Shown here: piece after piece, positions 22,721 to 31,941 of the stretch
How positions within the stretch are numbered: position 1 is the stretch's first letter
Layout of the letters: every line of letters begins with the position of its first letter
DNA from: an uncultured Collinsella sp.
Lineage (GTDB): Bacteria > Actinomycetota > Coriobacteriia > Coriobacteriales > Coriobacteriaceae
Direction of reading: 5' to 3'
Length of the DNA stretch: 49,777 nt
Assembly (NCBI GenBank): GCA_900755005.1
Contig: CAAEEX010000082.1
Coordinates: 1 to 49,777 of the forward strand
The notes under the pieces: model-generated
Seen by the model: the letters and a program-made list of their open reading frames with translations, nothing else
Databases searched by the model: none
Told to the model about the DNA's origin: nothing
Made by a program: the position numbers and the translations under genes

Positions 22721-24064
22721 ATGAGCGAACCCCTGCGCACCGTGAACGTCGGTCTGATCGGTCTGGGAACCGTCGGCGGCGGCGTGGCCCGTCTGATCAA
22801 GAGCCACCACGATGAGTACCTGGCAGCCTACGGCATCGACCTTAAGCTGACCCGCGCCTGCGCGCTTGCCTGGGAGCAGGCCGAGGCGGCAGGCATTGAG
22901 CGCGAGGCCTTTACGAGCGACTGGCACGATGTCGTCACCGACCCCGCCGTCGACATCGTCGTCGAGCTGATTGGTGGCGAGCATCCCGCAACCGAGATCT
23001 TCACCACTGCCTTCGAGAACGGCAAGCATGTCGTCTCCGCCAACAAGGCCCTGCTGGGCCGCCATGTCGAGACGCTTGCCGAAAAGGCGCGTGCGTGCGG
23101 CGTGCAGATTAAGTGCGAGGCCAGCTGCGGTGGCGGCATCCCCATTGTCAGCACACTCGAGCACGACCTGGTGGGTAACAAGATCCTGACCATCGCCGGC
23201 ATCCTCAACGGCACCACCAACTACATCCTGTCGCGCATGGACGCCGAGGGCGCCGATTACGCTGACGTGCTCGCCGACGCACAGGCTAAGGGCTATGCCG
23301 AGGCCGACCCGTCCGCCGACGTCGACGGCTTCGATGCCGCCAGCAAGACGGCCATCCTCGCCTCCATCGGCTTTGGCACCCGCGTTACCACCGATGATGT
23401 GTACCAGCAGGGTATCCGCACCATCGGCGCCGAGGACATCGCCCAGGCCCGCGAGCTTGGCTACACCATCAAACTGCTCGGCATCGCCCGCAACACCGAC
23501 GCTGGCGTCGACGTTCGCGTGCATCCCACGCTGATCCCCGCAGACCATATGCTCGCCAAGGTCAACGGCGCCATGAACGCCGTCTACGTGGTAGGCGACG
23601 CCGTGGGCGAGACCATGTTCTACGGCGCGGGCGCAGGCTCCTTCCCCACCGCGAGCGCCGTCGTGGGCGATATCCTGTCGCTCTCCGAGCAGATCAGCCG
23701 CGGCGTGGCTCCGCTGCCCGAGATTGAGCCCTATGGCCACAACCTCACCTTTAAGCCCATGGACGAGCTCCAGACCAAGTACTATGTGCGCCTGAAAGTC
23801 GCCGACCGCGTGGGCGCCCTGTCCGAGACGGTCGACATCTTTGCCAAGCACAACATCTCGATCTCGCTCATCAACCAGGTCGAGGACGGCAAATCGGGCG
23901 TCAGCGATGCCTGCTCGGTCATCTTCCTGACGCACCGCGCGCTCGAGAAGGACGTCCAGGCTGCCGCCGCCGAGCTTGCCAGCGTCGGCTGCGTGGCCGA
24001 GGTCGCCAACGTCCTGCGCATCGAGGACGTTGAGGCTTGGACCGAAGGCGTCATGGCGAACTAG
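22721..24064 (+). CDS. hom: homoserine dehydrogenase
   Basis: Reduces aspartate semialdehyde to homoserine, the branch to threonine, methionine and isoleucine. The 447 residues show the NAD(P)-binding GLIGLGTVGGGV, then VVELIGG, VSANKALLG, the catalytic-domain signature AGILNGTTNYILSRM with DPSADVDGFDAASK, and a C-terminal ACT domain (YYVRLKVADRVGALSETVDIFAKHNISI split over about residues 347-375) for allosteric control, usually by threonine. GAAGGAG precedes the ATG. It is a single-gene unit ending in a strong terminator, with no thrB or thrC nearby. Confidence 0.96.
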   Translation: MSEPLRTVNVGLIGLGTVGGGVARLIKSHHDEYLAAYGIDLKLTRACALAWEQAEAAGIEREAFTSDWHDVVTDPAVDIVVELIGGEHPATEIFTTAFENGKHVVSANKALLGRHVETLAEKARACGVQIKCEASCGGGIPIVSTLEHDLVGNKILTIAGILNGTTNYILSRMDAEGADYADVLADAQAKGYAEADPSADVDGFDAASKTAILASIGFGTRVTTDDVYQQGIRTIGAEDIAQARELGYTIKLLGIARNTDAGVDVRVHPTLIPADHMLAKVNGAMNAVYVVGDAVGETMFYGAGAGSFPTASAVVGDILSLSEQISRGVAPLPEIEPYGHNLTFKPMDELQTKYYVRLKVADRVGALSETVDIFAKHNISISLINQVEDGKSGVSDACSVIFLTHRALEKDVQAAAAELASVGCVAEVANVLRIEDVEAWTEGVMAN

Positions 24065-24095
24065 CCCAACGCTCGCCTAGCAATACGCGCCTTGA

Positions 24096-24129
24096 GGGCT
24101 CCCGTCCGATGTGGGACGGGAGCCCTTTT
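24096..24129 (+). terminator. intrinsic terminator of hom
   Basis: A perfect 12-bp G/C-rich stem (24096-24107 with 24114-24125) and a 6-nt loop, followed by TTTTG. It lies 32 nt past the hom stop. Confidence 0.9.
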
Positions 24130-24278
24130 GTCACCTGCCCTAAGCACAACGGCAAAGCATATTTGCGCGAGCCGCTCATCGGTAACGCGGGCTACCGTTC
24201 ACCGATATGCAAACGCGGCCGATTCCGACTACCGCTACGCTGTGCTGCGAATGTCCGCCCGCGATGAGAGGAAGCACC

Positions 24279-25028
24279 ATGTTGCTCGAGGGCAAGAAAG
24301 CAATCATCACCGGAGGCACACGCGGTATCGGCTATGCCATCGCCTGCCGTTTTATCGAGGAAGGCGCTGCCGTCACCGTCTTTGGCTCGCGCCAGGAGAC
24401 TGCCGACACGGCCGTTGAGAAGCTGACAGCCGCCTATCCCGACGCCAAGGTCTGGGGTCGCTCCTGCGATCTCACCTCGCTCGAGGCCGTGACTGAGGCC
24501 TTTACGCAGACTGCAGCCGACATGGGCGGCTTGGACACGGTCGTCAACAATGCCGGTATCTCCCAGCGTTCACCCCTCTTGGACTACACGGCCGAGGAGT
24601 TCGCAAAGGTCATGGACCTTAACGTCGTCGCCGTCTTTAATGGCCACCAGGCTGCCGCCAAGATCATGACCGAGGCCGGCCACGGCGGCACCATCACTAC
24701 CACAAGCTCGATGGTCGCCAAGTACGGCCAGCCCTCCGGCGTCGGTTACCCCACGTCCAAGTTTGCCGTCAACGGTATGGTCCAGTCGCTCTCGCGCGAG
24801 CTCGCTCCCATGGGCATCCGCGTCAACGCCGTCGCCCCCGGCGTGACTAAGACCGACATGGTCGCCAACCTGCCCGAAGAGGTCATCAAGCCCATCATCG
24901 CCACCATTCCGCTGGGTCGCATGGGCGAGCCCGAGGATGTCGCCAACGCCTTTGTTTTCCTGGCGAGCGACATGTCCTCCTATGTCACGGGCGCCGTGCT
25001 CCCCGTCGACGGAGCCGCCCGCTCCTAA
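24279..25028 (+). CDS. short-chain dehydrogenase, BaiA/FabG-like
   Basis: A 249-residue NAD(P)-dependent oxidoreductase. The cofactor motif is TGGTRGIG, then NNAGI, the catalytic Tyr and Lys in GVGYPTSKFA, and the C-terminal VDGA. From memory of the clostridial BaiA 3-alpha-hydroxysteroid dehydrogenase, many blocks agree: IITGGTRGIG, EEF followed by MDxNV and VFNG, SGVGYPxSK, IRVxxVAPGVxxTDM and FLASD. It may therefore act on bile acids or another hydroxy/keto substrate rather than in fatty acid synthesis. No other bai or fab gene is adjacent. The start follows AGGA by 6 nt, and the frame is open 72 nt further upstream. Confidence 0.85.
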   Translation: MLLEGKKAIITGGTRGIGYAIACRFIEEGAAVTVFGSRQETADTAVEKLTAAYPDAKVWGRSCDLTSLEAVTEAFTQTAADMGGLDTVVNNAGISQRSPLLDYTAEEFAKVMDLNVVAVFNGHQAAAKIMTEAGHGGTITTTSSMVAKYGQPSGVGYPTSKFAVNGMVQSLSRELAPMGIRVNAVAPGVTKTDMVANLPEEVIKPIIATIPLGRMGEPEDVANAFVFLASDMSSYVTGAVLPVDGAARS

Positions 25029-25070
25029 GGAGCCACAAGCTTTGGCTTCAAGCTTCAACATAGCTCAACC

Positions 25071-25115
25071 AAAAAGGCGCGCCGTCTGAATCAACTGCAG
25101 ACAGCGCGCCTTCTC
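25071..25115. terminator. bidirectional terminator between SDR and antiporter genes
   Basis: Positions 25076-25088 pair with 25098-25110 (7+5 bp around one mismatch). On the minus strand the stem is followed by five U's (25075-25071), and on the plus strand by a weaker TTCTCCT. It can end both convergent transcripts. Confidence 0.8.
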
Positions 25116-25159
25116 CTGTTATGAAAGGGAAACTATGCCCCAGTATTTCGGATCAGAAC

Positions 25160-25299
25160 GGGGCACGGTTTCCCCCAGGACCTCCTTGCGGAAACTGCAT
25201 CCCACTCTGAGCGCCCATTCCGGGACACAGCTTCCCAACGGCCCCCGTTTCGGAAACCACATCCCGTTCCGAGCCTTCAAAGCGGGACGCGGCTTCCCC
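25160..25299. repeat. 62-bp tandem repeat, about 2.25 copies
   Basis: The block GGGRCRCRGYTTCCC starts at 25160, 25222 and 25284, an exact 62-nt period. A second block, GGAAACYRCATCCC, starts at 25190 and 25252, also 62 nt apart. The two blocks are roughly inverse to each other, so each unit can fold. The array fills most of the 197-nt gap between the terminator and the antiporter stop. Composition resembles the repeats at 3643-3862. Confidence 0.75.
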
Positions 25300-25312
25300 G
25301 AGAGAGTATCGA

Positions 25313-26875
25313 CTACTTACCGTCGTCGTCCTCGGCTTCTTCTCTTGCATAGAGCTCCAGCATGCGGCGGCGGTATTCGCGCACGGCGAGCTTGGCGCGC
25401 TCCAGGCGGCGGCGCTCACGCGGAGTCAGCTCGGACGGGTCGACCTCGTCTCCATAGGTCTTATCGGCAAGCAGGTGCGCCGCGTCCACGATGCGGGCAT
25501 CGATGTGGCCGCTCGCTGCCTCGGCGGAAAGACGCTCGGCAATCGTATCGAGCGTAGGCAGGCCCTCGAATACGCGACCATGGCCATGCGAGGTCAGCAG
25601 CTCGTGCTCGCGCGCGAGCAAGCTCGCTAGGTCGTGGTGGGCGCGCAAGATGTCGAGCGCATCGGATGGATGCTCGGCAACCTCTGCCACGGCGGCGACC
25701 GGTGCGGCATCCACCACGCGGTAGAAGAGCTGCGCGAGCAATGGCATCAAGAACACCGTGATGGCACCGGCGGCAACCATGACCGACGCAATATCTTGCG
25801 ACAGCGCGCCCGCGTTGACGGCAACGCTCGTAACGGCAACGATGATCGGCAGCGCCGTGGTGCAGTACAGGGCCACGGTAATGCGACCATACGCCGACAC
25901 ATCGCGCGTCGCAGGACAAATGCTCATGGAAATAAGAATGGGCACGGCACGAATAATCAACAACGCCACGATAAAGCCCGCGAGCAAGCCCGGGCGCGAC
26001 GCCACGGCCGTCAGGTCGATCTTTGCGCCCGACACGGTAAAGAACACCGGAATCAAAAAACCGTAGGCCAGACCGTCGAGCTTGGTCTCGAGCGTATGGT
26101 TGCCCTCGGGGATGATATAGCGCAGGACAAAGCCAGCGGCAAAAGAACCCAACACGATGTCGAGATCAAAGACAGCCGAGAATGCCACGAGCGTGACCAG
26201 GATGAGCACCGTCAGGCGCACGAAGGTCTGCGACGTGGTATCGGCGCGTTCCTCGACAAATGCAAAGAAGCGGCTGCCGACGCGCTTGGAGCGGCTCGGG
26301 ACCACGGCCAGCAACACGCAAACCACCGCAAACAAGCCAAGGATAACGAGCGTTTGGATGCCAGTGCGGGCAGACAACAGCACCGACATGGCGAGCACGG
26401 GACCGAGCTCGCCCCAAGTGCCATACGCGAGAATCGAGTCGCCCACGCGCGTGCCGGTGAGCGAGCGCTCACGCATGATGGGCACAAGCGTACCGAGCGC
26501 CGTCGAAGTGAGGGCAAGCGTCACGGCGATACCGTCGAAATGACTGACTGAGAACCACGGGGTAAAGCGCACGGCAAGCCAGGCGATACCAAACGTGACG
26601 ACCCACGTCGCCAAGCCGTAGCGCCCCTCGACGCCCGTGATGCTCTTGGGGTCGATCTCAAAGCCGGCAAGCAGGAACAAAAAGGCCAGGCCCAGCTCGG
26701 ACACAAGCGAGACCTCAGCATCTACATGGATGACGCCGAGCATATGGGGTCCCAGTACCGCGCCGAGCACGAGCAAAAAGACCGTCTCGGGAACGGGTTT
26801 TCTGGGAATCGCGGAGGCGATAAAAGGACTCGCAAAGGCCACGAGTGCGATGATGGCGAGCGAAACGAATGCCAT
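25313..26875 (-). CDS. CPA2 (KefB/NhaP-like) cation:proton antiporter
   Basis: A 520-residue membrane protein with about twelve hydrophobic segments up to residue 390, then a cytoplasmic tail of 130 residues. The family's N-terminal block is visible (LLVLGAVLGPHMLGVI, then ELGLAFLFLLAGFEID), as are the ALTSTALGTLVPI and LGSFAAGFVLR segments. It probably exchanges Na+ or K+ for H+. The tail is charged and Arg/Glu-rich with no TrkA-N Rossmann motif, so it is not a full Kef channel. It is convergent with the SDR gene and divergent from purL. AAAGG precedes the ATG. Confidence 0.88.
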   Translation of the reverse strand: MAFVSLAIIALVAFASPFIASAIPRKPVPETVFLLVLGAVLGPHMLGVIHVDAEVSLVSELGLAFLFLLAGFEIDPKSITGVEGRYGLATWVVTFGIAWLAVRFTPWFSVSHFDGIAVTLALTSTALGTLVPIMRERSLTGTRVGDSILAYGTWGELGPVLAMSVLLSARTGIQTLVILGLFAVVCVLLAVVPSRSKRVGSRFFAFVEERADTTSQTFVRLTVLILVTLVAFSAVFDLDIVLGSFAAGFVLRYIIPEGNHTLETKLDGLAYGFLIPVFFTVSGAKIDLTAVASRPGLLAGFIVALLIIRAVPILISMSICPATRDVSAYGRITVALYCTTALPIIVAVTSVAVNAGALSQDIASVMVAAGAITVFLMPLLAQLFYRVVDAAPVAAVAEVAEHPSDALDILRAHHDLASLLAREHELLTSHGHGRVFEGLPTLDTIAERLSAEAASGHIDARIVDAAHLLADKTYGDEVDPSELTPRERRRLERAKLAVREYRRRMLELYAREEAEDDDGK

Positions 26876-27059
26876 GTGATGCCTTTCTCTTGTTTGCGCT
26901 TCACTGTAGCACCCTCGCCGTCCTCAACGCGCCGCGAGCTGTCGTATCATAGTGAGGTTTACAAACATGTGGCTCAAGGCGACCGCAGAGCAGACCCCGC
27001 AAACCGACCGCTGCCGCATACCGTACCGTACGCCCAACCGATCAGGAAGGCAGGAACCA

Positions 27060-30000
27060 ATGGTCTCTCGTATCTACGTGGAGAAGAAACCCGGGTTCGA
27101 CGTCGAGGCTCAGCAGCTCAAGGGCGAGCTGACCGAAATTCTCGGCATCAAGGGCATCGAGGCCCTGAGGATTATCAACCGCTACGACGTCGAGGGCATC
27201 GACAAGGAGCTTTTCCGGTCCTGCGTGCCGACCGTCTTTAGCGAGCCCCAGGTCGATGTGACCTACGACGAGCTCCCCGCAAGCGATGGCGCCGTCTTTG
27301 CCGTCGAATTCCTGCCTGGCCAGTTTGACCAGCGCGCCGACTCCGCCAGCGAGTGCGTGCAGCTCATCAGCCAGGGCGAGCGCCCCGCCGTGCGCTCCGC
27401 CAAGGTCTATATGATCTCGGGCGCTCTGGACGAGGCCGCCATTGATGCCATCAAGCACTACGTGGTGAACCCCGTCGAGGCGCGCATCGCCTCGCTCGAC
27501 CTGCCCGAGACGCTGTACATGGAGACCCCCGAGCCCCAGCCCGTCGAGGTGCTCGACGGTTTCCGCGAGCTCGACGAAGCCGGCCTTGCCGCCTTTATTT
27601 CCGAGCGCGGCCTTGCCATGGACGAGGCGGACATCGCCTTCTGCCAGCAGTACTTCCGCGATGAGGATCGCGACCCCACCATCACCGAGATCCGCGTGAT
27701 CGACACCTACTGGTCCGATCACTGCCGCCACACCACCTTCGGCACCGTCCTGGACGACGTGACGATCGACGACGCCGTGGTGCAGCAGGCCTTCGACCGC
27801 TACATGGAGATGCGCCACGAACTAGGTCGCGACACCAAGCCCGTCTGCCTCATGGACATGGGCACCATCGGCGCCAAGTACCTCAAGAAGACCGGCGTCA
27901 TGACCGATGTCGACGAGTCCGAGGAGATCAACGCCTGCACCGTCAAGGTGAAGGTCGATGTCGACGGCGAGGACCAGGACTGGCTGTTCCTCTTTAAGAA
28001 CGAGACCCACAACCACCCGACCGAGATCGAGCCCTTCGGCGGTGCCGCCACCTGCGTGGGCGGTGCCATCCGCGACCCGCTGTCGGGCCGCAGCTACGTG
28101 TACCAGGCCATGCGTGTCACCGGCGCCGGCGACCCCACCGTCCCCGTGTCCGAGACGCTCGAGGGCAAGCTGCCGCAGCGTAAGCTCGTGACCACTGCTG
28201 CCGCCGGCTACTCCAGCTACGGCAACCAGATCGGCCTTGCCACCGGTCAGGTCAACGAACTCTATCACCCCGGCTACGTCGCCAAGCGCATGGAGGTCGG
28301 CGCCGTCGTGGGCGCTACCCCGGCAAACCACGTGCGTCGCGAGTGCCCCGCCCCCACCGACAAGATCATCCTGTTGGGCGGCCGCACCGGCCGTGACGGC
28401 ATCGGCGGTGCCACCGGCTCCTCCAAGACCCAGAACACCGAGTCCATCGAGACATCGGGCGCCGAGGTCCAGAAGGGCAACGCCCCGGTCGAGCGCAAGC
28501 TGCAGCGCCTGTTCCGCCGCGGCGATGCCTGCCGTCTGATCAAGCGCTGCAACGACTTTGGCGCCGGCGGTGTCTCGGTCGCCGTAGGCGAGCTTGCCGA
28601 CGGCCTGTATGTCGACCTTGATACCGTGACCAAGAAGTACGACGGTCTTGACGGCACCGAGCTCGCCATCTCTGAATCCCAGGAGCGCATGGCCTGCGCC
28701 GTCGCCGACGGTGACGTCGAGGAGTTCATGGGCTACGCCGCCGAGGAGAACCTGGAGGCGACCGTTATCGCCGAGGTTACCGCCGAGCCGCGCATGCGCA
28801 TGGCCTGGAACGGCGTCGCCATCGTCGATCTGTCCCGCGAGTTCCTCAACTCCAACGGTGCGCCCAAGCACCAGGTCGCCCACGTCTGCGCCCGCAGTGT
28901 GTGGCAGCCCAGCTGGGCCGGTATCACGCTCGCCGAGCGCATGACCTCGCTCGTCACCGACCTCAACGTCGCTTCCAACAAGGGCCTTTCCGAGCGCTTC
29001 GACTCCACCATCGGCGCCGCGACCGTGCTCATGCCCTTTGGCGGCAAGACGCAGCTCACCCCAAGCTCGGCCATGGTCGCCAAGTTCCCCGTGGACGGCG
29101 AGACCACCACGGCGAGCGCCATGGCATGGGGCTTCAACCCCTATCTGATGGAGGCCGACCAGTTTGCGGGCGCCTACCTGTCCGTGGTCGAGTCCATCGC
29201 CAAGCTCGTTGCCGCCGGCTTTGAGCACAAGCGCACCTACCTCTCCTTCCAGGAGTACTTCGAGCGCCTGCGCACCGAGGCCGAGCGCTGGGGCAAGCCC
29301 ATGGCTGCCGTCCTGGGTGCCCTTATGGCCCAGGTCGACCTGGGTGCCGGCGCCATCGGCGGCAAGGACTCCATGAGCGGTTCGTTTGAGGACGAGGCCG
29401 GCGAGCTCAACGTTCCGCCGACCCTGATCAGCTTCGCCGTCGCCGTGGGCAAGGCCGCCCGCGCCGTCTCGCCCGAGTTCAAGGGCCTCACGCACCGCGT
29501 CGTCCGCATCGCCCCCGCCACCTATGGCGAGGACTACCGCCCCGATGCTCAGCAGCTGCTCGCCGCGTTTGACGCCGTCGAGGCGCTCACTGCTACCGGC
29601 AACGCCCTGGCCATCTCCACGCCCGGCTACGGCTGCGGCGCCGAGAGCCTCTTTAAGATGTGCGTCGGTAACCAGATCGGTATCGAGCTTGCCGAGGATG
29701 TAGACGTGGAGAGCCTCTTCACCCCGCTCTACGGCAGCTTTATTGTCGAGCTCGCCGAGGATGCCGAGCTGCCCGAGGTCGCCGACGGCGTTGTCGTCGA
29801 GCCCCTGGGCACCACCGTCGAGGGCTATGTCGTCGACACCGGTTCCGAAGTCATCGAGCTCTCCGAGCTCCAGGAGGCCTGGGAGAGCGGCATCGAGGGC
29901 GTCTTCACCTACCGCAGCGCCGGCGAGACCCCCGAGGTCGAGACCATCGACTTCCGCGCCAAGGATATCCACGTGTACGGCGGCGCCAAGATCGCCCGCC

Positions 30001-30806
30001 CGCGCGTGATCATCCCCGTGTTCCCCGGCAACAACTGCGAGTACGACAGCGCCCGCGCCTTCCGTGCCGCCGGTGCCGAGGCCGACACCTTCGTGATCAA
30101 CAACCTCACGCCCGAGGCCGTCGCCGAGAGCACCCACGAGCTTGCCCGCCGCATCCGTGCAAGCCAGATCGTCATGATCCCCGGCGGCTTCTCGGGCGGC
30201 GACGAGCCCGACGGCTCCGCCAAGTTCATCACGGCGTTCTTCCGCGCTCCCGAGGTCACCGAGGCAGTCCGCGACCTGCTCAAGGCCCGCGATGGCCTGA
30301 TACTGGGCATCTGCAACGGCTTCCAGGCCCTGATCAAGCTCGGCCTGGTGCCCTACGGCGACATCGTCGACGCCACGCCCGATGCGCCCACGTTGACGTT
30401 CAACACCATCGGTCGCCACCAGAGCCGTCTGGTGCGTACCCGCATCTCGTCCAACTTGTCCCCGTGGCTGTCGCAGTGCAGCCTGGACGACCCCTACACC
30501 GTCGCCATCAGCCACGGCGAGGGCCGCTTTGTCGCCAATGACGAAGTGCTCGCCCAGCTGATCGCCAACGGCCAGGTCGCCACGCAGTACGTGGGCGAGA
30601 ACGGCAAGCCCAGCATGGATCTCTCCGTCAACCCCAACGGCTCCGCACTCGCCATCGAGGGCATCACGAGCCCCGACGGCCGCGTCCTGGGCAAGATGGG
30701 CCATGCCGAGCGTCGCGGCGACAACCTGTACCGCAACGTGCCCGAGCATGTCCCCGGCGATAAGTTCATGCCGATCTTTGAGAGCGGCGTGGCCTACTTC
30801 GCTTAA
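27060..30806 (+). CDS. purL: phosphoribosylformylglycinamidine synthase, single chain
   Basis: Converts FGAR to FGAM with glutamine and ATP, the fourth step of purine synthesis. At 1,248 residues it is the large fused type, combining PurS-like, PurL and PurQ functions. The N-terminal part is followed by the substrate motif SDHCRHTTFGTV, then ETHNHPTEIEPFGGAATCVGG, and ATGSSKTQNTESIET of the ATP site. The C-terminal glutaminase domain has FPGNNCEYDS, PGGFSGGDEPDGSAK, the nucleophile in GICNGFQALIKLG and a late SHGEGRF. The ATG at 27060 follows AGGAAGGCAGGA. A frame extension to 26952 has no SD. No other pur gene is in the window. Confidence 0.96.
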   Translation: MVSRIYVEKKPGFDVEAQQLKGELTEILGIKGIEALRIINRYDVEGIDKELFRSCVPTVFSEPQVDVTYDELPASDGAVFAVEFLPGQFDQRADSASECVQLISQGERPAVRSAKVYMISGALDEAAIDAIKHYVVNPVEARIASLDLPETLYMETPEPQPVEVLDGFRELDEAGLAAFISERGLAMDEADIAFCQQYFRDEDRDPTITEIRVIDTYWSDHCRHTTFGTVLDDVTIDDAVVQQAFDRYMEMRHELGRDTKPVCLMDMGTIGAKYLKKTGVMTDVDESEEINACTVKVKVDVDGEDQDWLFLFKNETHNHPTEIEPFGGAATCVGGAIRDPLSGRSYVYQAMRVTGAGDPTVPVSETLEGKLPQRKLVTTAAAGYSSYGNQIGLATGQVNELYHPGYVAKRMEVGAVVGATPANHVRRECPAPTDKIILLGGRTGRDGIGGATGSSKTQNTESIETSGAEVQKGNAPVERKLQRLFRRGDACRLIKRCNDFGAGGVSVAVGELADGLYVDLDTVTKKYDGLDGTELAISESQERMACAVADGDVEEFMGYAAEENLEATVIAEVTAEPRMRMAWNGVAIVDLSREFLNSNGAPKHQVAHVCARSVWQPSWAGITLAERMTSLVTDLNVASNKGLSERFDSTIGAATVLMPFGGKTQLTPSSAMVAKFPVDGETTTASAMAWGFNPYLMEADQFAGAYLSVVESIAKLVAAGFEHKRTYLSFQEYFERLRTEAERWGKPMAAVLGALMAQVDLGAGAIGGKDSMSGSFEDEAGELNVPPTLISFAVAVGKAARAVSPEFKGLTHRVVRIAPATYGEDYRPDAQQLLAAFDAVEALTATGNALAISTPGYGCGAESLFKMCVGNQIGIELAEDVDVESLFTPLYGSFIVELAEDAELPEVADGVVVEPLGTTVEGYVVDTGSEVIELSELQEAWESGIEGVFTYRSAGETPEVETIDFRAKDIHVYGGAKIARPRVIIPVFPGNNCEYDSARAFRAAGAEADTFVINNLTPEAVAESTHELARRIRASQIVMIPGGFSGGDEPDGSAKFITAFFRAPEVTEAVRDLLKARDGLILGICNGFQALIKLGLVPYGDIVDATPDAPTLTFNTIGRHQSRLVRTRISSNLSPWLSQCSLDDPYTVAISHGEGRFVANDEVLAQLIANGQVATQYVGENGKPSMDLSVNPNGSALAIEGITSPDGRVLGKMGHAERRGDNLYRNVPEHVPGDKFMPIFESGVAYFA

Positions 30807-30844
30807 ACCTTTCCCATCGGGTACAATCCCTTCGGGTAACAACA

Positions 30845-30880
30845 CCCGCCACCGACGCATCCGGTGGCGGGTTCTTTTTT
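30845..30880 (+). terminator. intrinsic terminator of purL
   Basis: A perfect 9-bp stem (30845-30853 with 30863-30871) followed by TTCTTTTTT. It lies about 40 nt past the purL stop. Confidence 0.92.
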
Positions 30881-30905
30881 GCTTCGCGCATGCAGGAAGG
30901 ACATC

Positions 30906-31841
30906 ATGGAAAGCCGCAAGCCGTATCTCGCCACCCTGCCCGGACTCATCCTGGGCTGTCTTGTTTGCTGTGCACTCTGGGGCTCGGCCTTTCCCTGCAT
31001 CAAGATCGGCTACGCACTCTTTGGTATCCCGGCGCACGATAGCGCCTCGCAGCTGCTCTTTGCGGGCTTGCGCTTCACTCTTGCCGGCGCCCTGGTTATC
31101 GTTGGGATGAGTGCGGCCCAACGCCGCCCCCTCATTCCGCAGGCTCGCGACATCAAGCCCATCCTCACGTTGTCGCTCTTCCAGACTATCGGCCAGTACT
31201 TCTTTTTCTACCTGGGACTCTCGCGCGCCAGCGCCATGTCGAGCTCCATCATCGAGGCCAGCGCCAACTTCCTAGCCATCCTCTTTGCCGCCCTGGCGTT
31301 TCGCACCGAAAAGCTCGATGTGGCCAAGGTGCTCGGCTGTGTGCTGGGCTTTGCCGGCGTCGCGCTCGTCAACCTCTCGGGCGCAGATGGCACCTTTGGC
31401 TTCAGACTCGATGGCGAGGGCTTTATCCTAGCCTCCACTGTCGCGGGTGCTCTTTCGACCTGCCTGATCGGCATCTTCTCGCGCAAGCACGACGGCGTCT
31501 TGCTTGCCGGGTGGCAGTTCTTGGTCGGCGGCCTGGTCCTCACCGCCATCGGCTTTTTGATGGGTGGCGCGCTCTCCCCCACGGCGATTGTCCCCGCCAT
31601 CGTGCTCATCATCTACATGGCGCTTATCTCCGCGGTCGCCTACTCGCTGTGGTCGCGCCTGCTTGCCGTCAACCCCGTCAGCCGCGTCTCGGTCTTTGGG
31701 TTTATGAACCCGGTCTTTGGTGTACTGCTGAGCGCACTGCTGCTTGGCGAGGGCGCCGGCACGAGCCCCGTTACTGTCATCGTTGCCCTGCTCTTGGTCT
31801 GCAGCGGCATCATCATCGTCAACAAACCCAAAAAAGCCTAG
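30906..31841 (+). CDS. EamA/DMT family transporter
   Basis: A 311-residue membrane protein with ten hydrophobic segments in two EamA halves. Features include LWGSAFPCIKIG near the N-terminus, and in the second half LISAVAYSLWSRLLAVNPVSRVSVFGFMNPVFGVLLS, which is typical of DMT exporters. Members export amino acids or other metabolites, and the substrate here is unknown. GGAAGG precedes the ATG at 30906. A longer frame from 30864 would begin inside the purL terminator and is rejected. Confidence 0.88.
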   Translation: MESRKPYLATLPGLILGCLVCCALWGSAFPCIKIGYALFGIPAHDSASQLLFAGLRFTLAGALVIVGMSAAQRRPLIPQARDIKPILTLSLFQTIGQYFFFYLGLSRASAMSSSIIEASANFLAILFAALAFRTEKLDVAKVLGCVLGFAGVALVNLSGADGTFGFRLDGEGFILASTVAGALSTCLIGIFSRKHDGVLLAGWQFLVGGLVLTAIGFLMGGALSPTAIVPAIVLIIYMALISAVAYSLWSRLLAVNPVSRVSVFGFMNPVFGVLLSALLLGEGAGTSPVTVIVALLLVCSGIIIVNKPKKA

Positions 31842-31915
31842 CGAACTGCCCTTATTTAGCAGAGAGATTCACATACTTTAGTTTAATGGAGTACATCGGT
31901 GAGCTGAGGGCCGCC

Positions 31916-31941
31916 ACGCACGCAAGCGTGCGCCCCTTTTT
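31916..31941 (+). terminator. terminator of the EamA transporter gene
   Basis: Short G/C-rich stem (31917-31923 with 31926-31932; the inner pairs open to form the loop), then CCCC and five T's ending where the convergent cyclase gene stops. Confidence 0.65.

Noticed and set aside
25160..25299. CRISPR array
   Set aside because: The period is 62 nt with only two and a bit copies. The repeats are imperfect and the filler also aligns loosely. No cas genes.
26876..27059. Purine riboswitch before purL
   Set aside because: No conserved three-way junction or loop sequences of the purine aptamer could be found in the short leader.
27822..31121. A 1,099-codon open frame on the minus strand opposite purL
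   Set aside because: It is an antisense shadow caused by the strong GC bias at third codon positions of purL. It is Gly/Ala/His/Leu/Val-rich without family motifs, and it also runs through the purL terminator.
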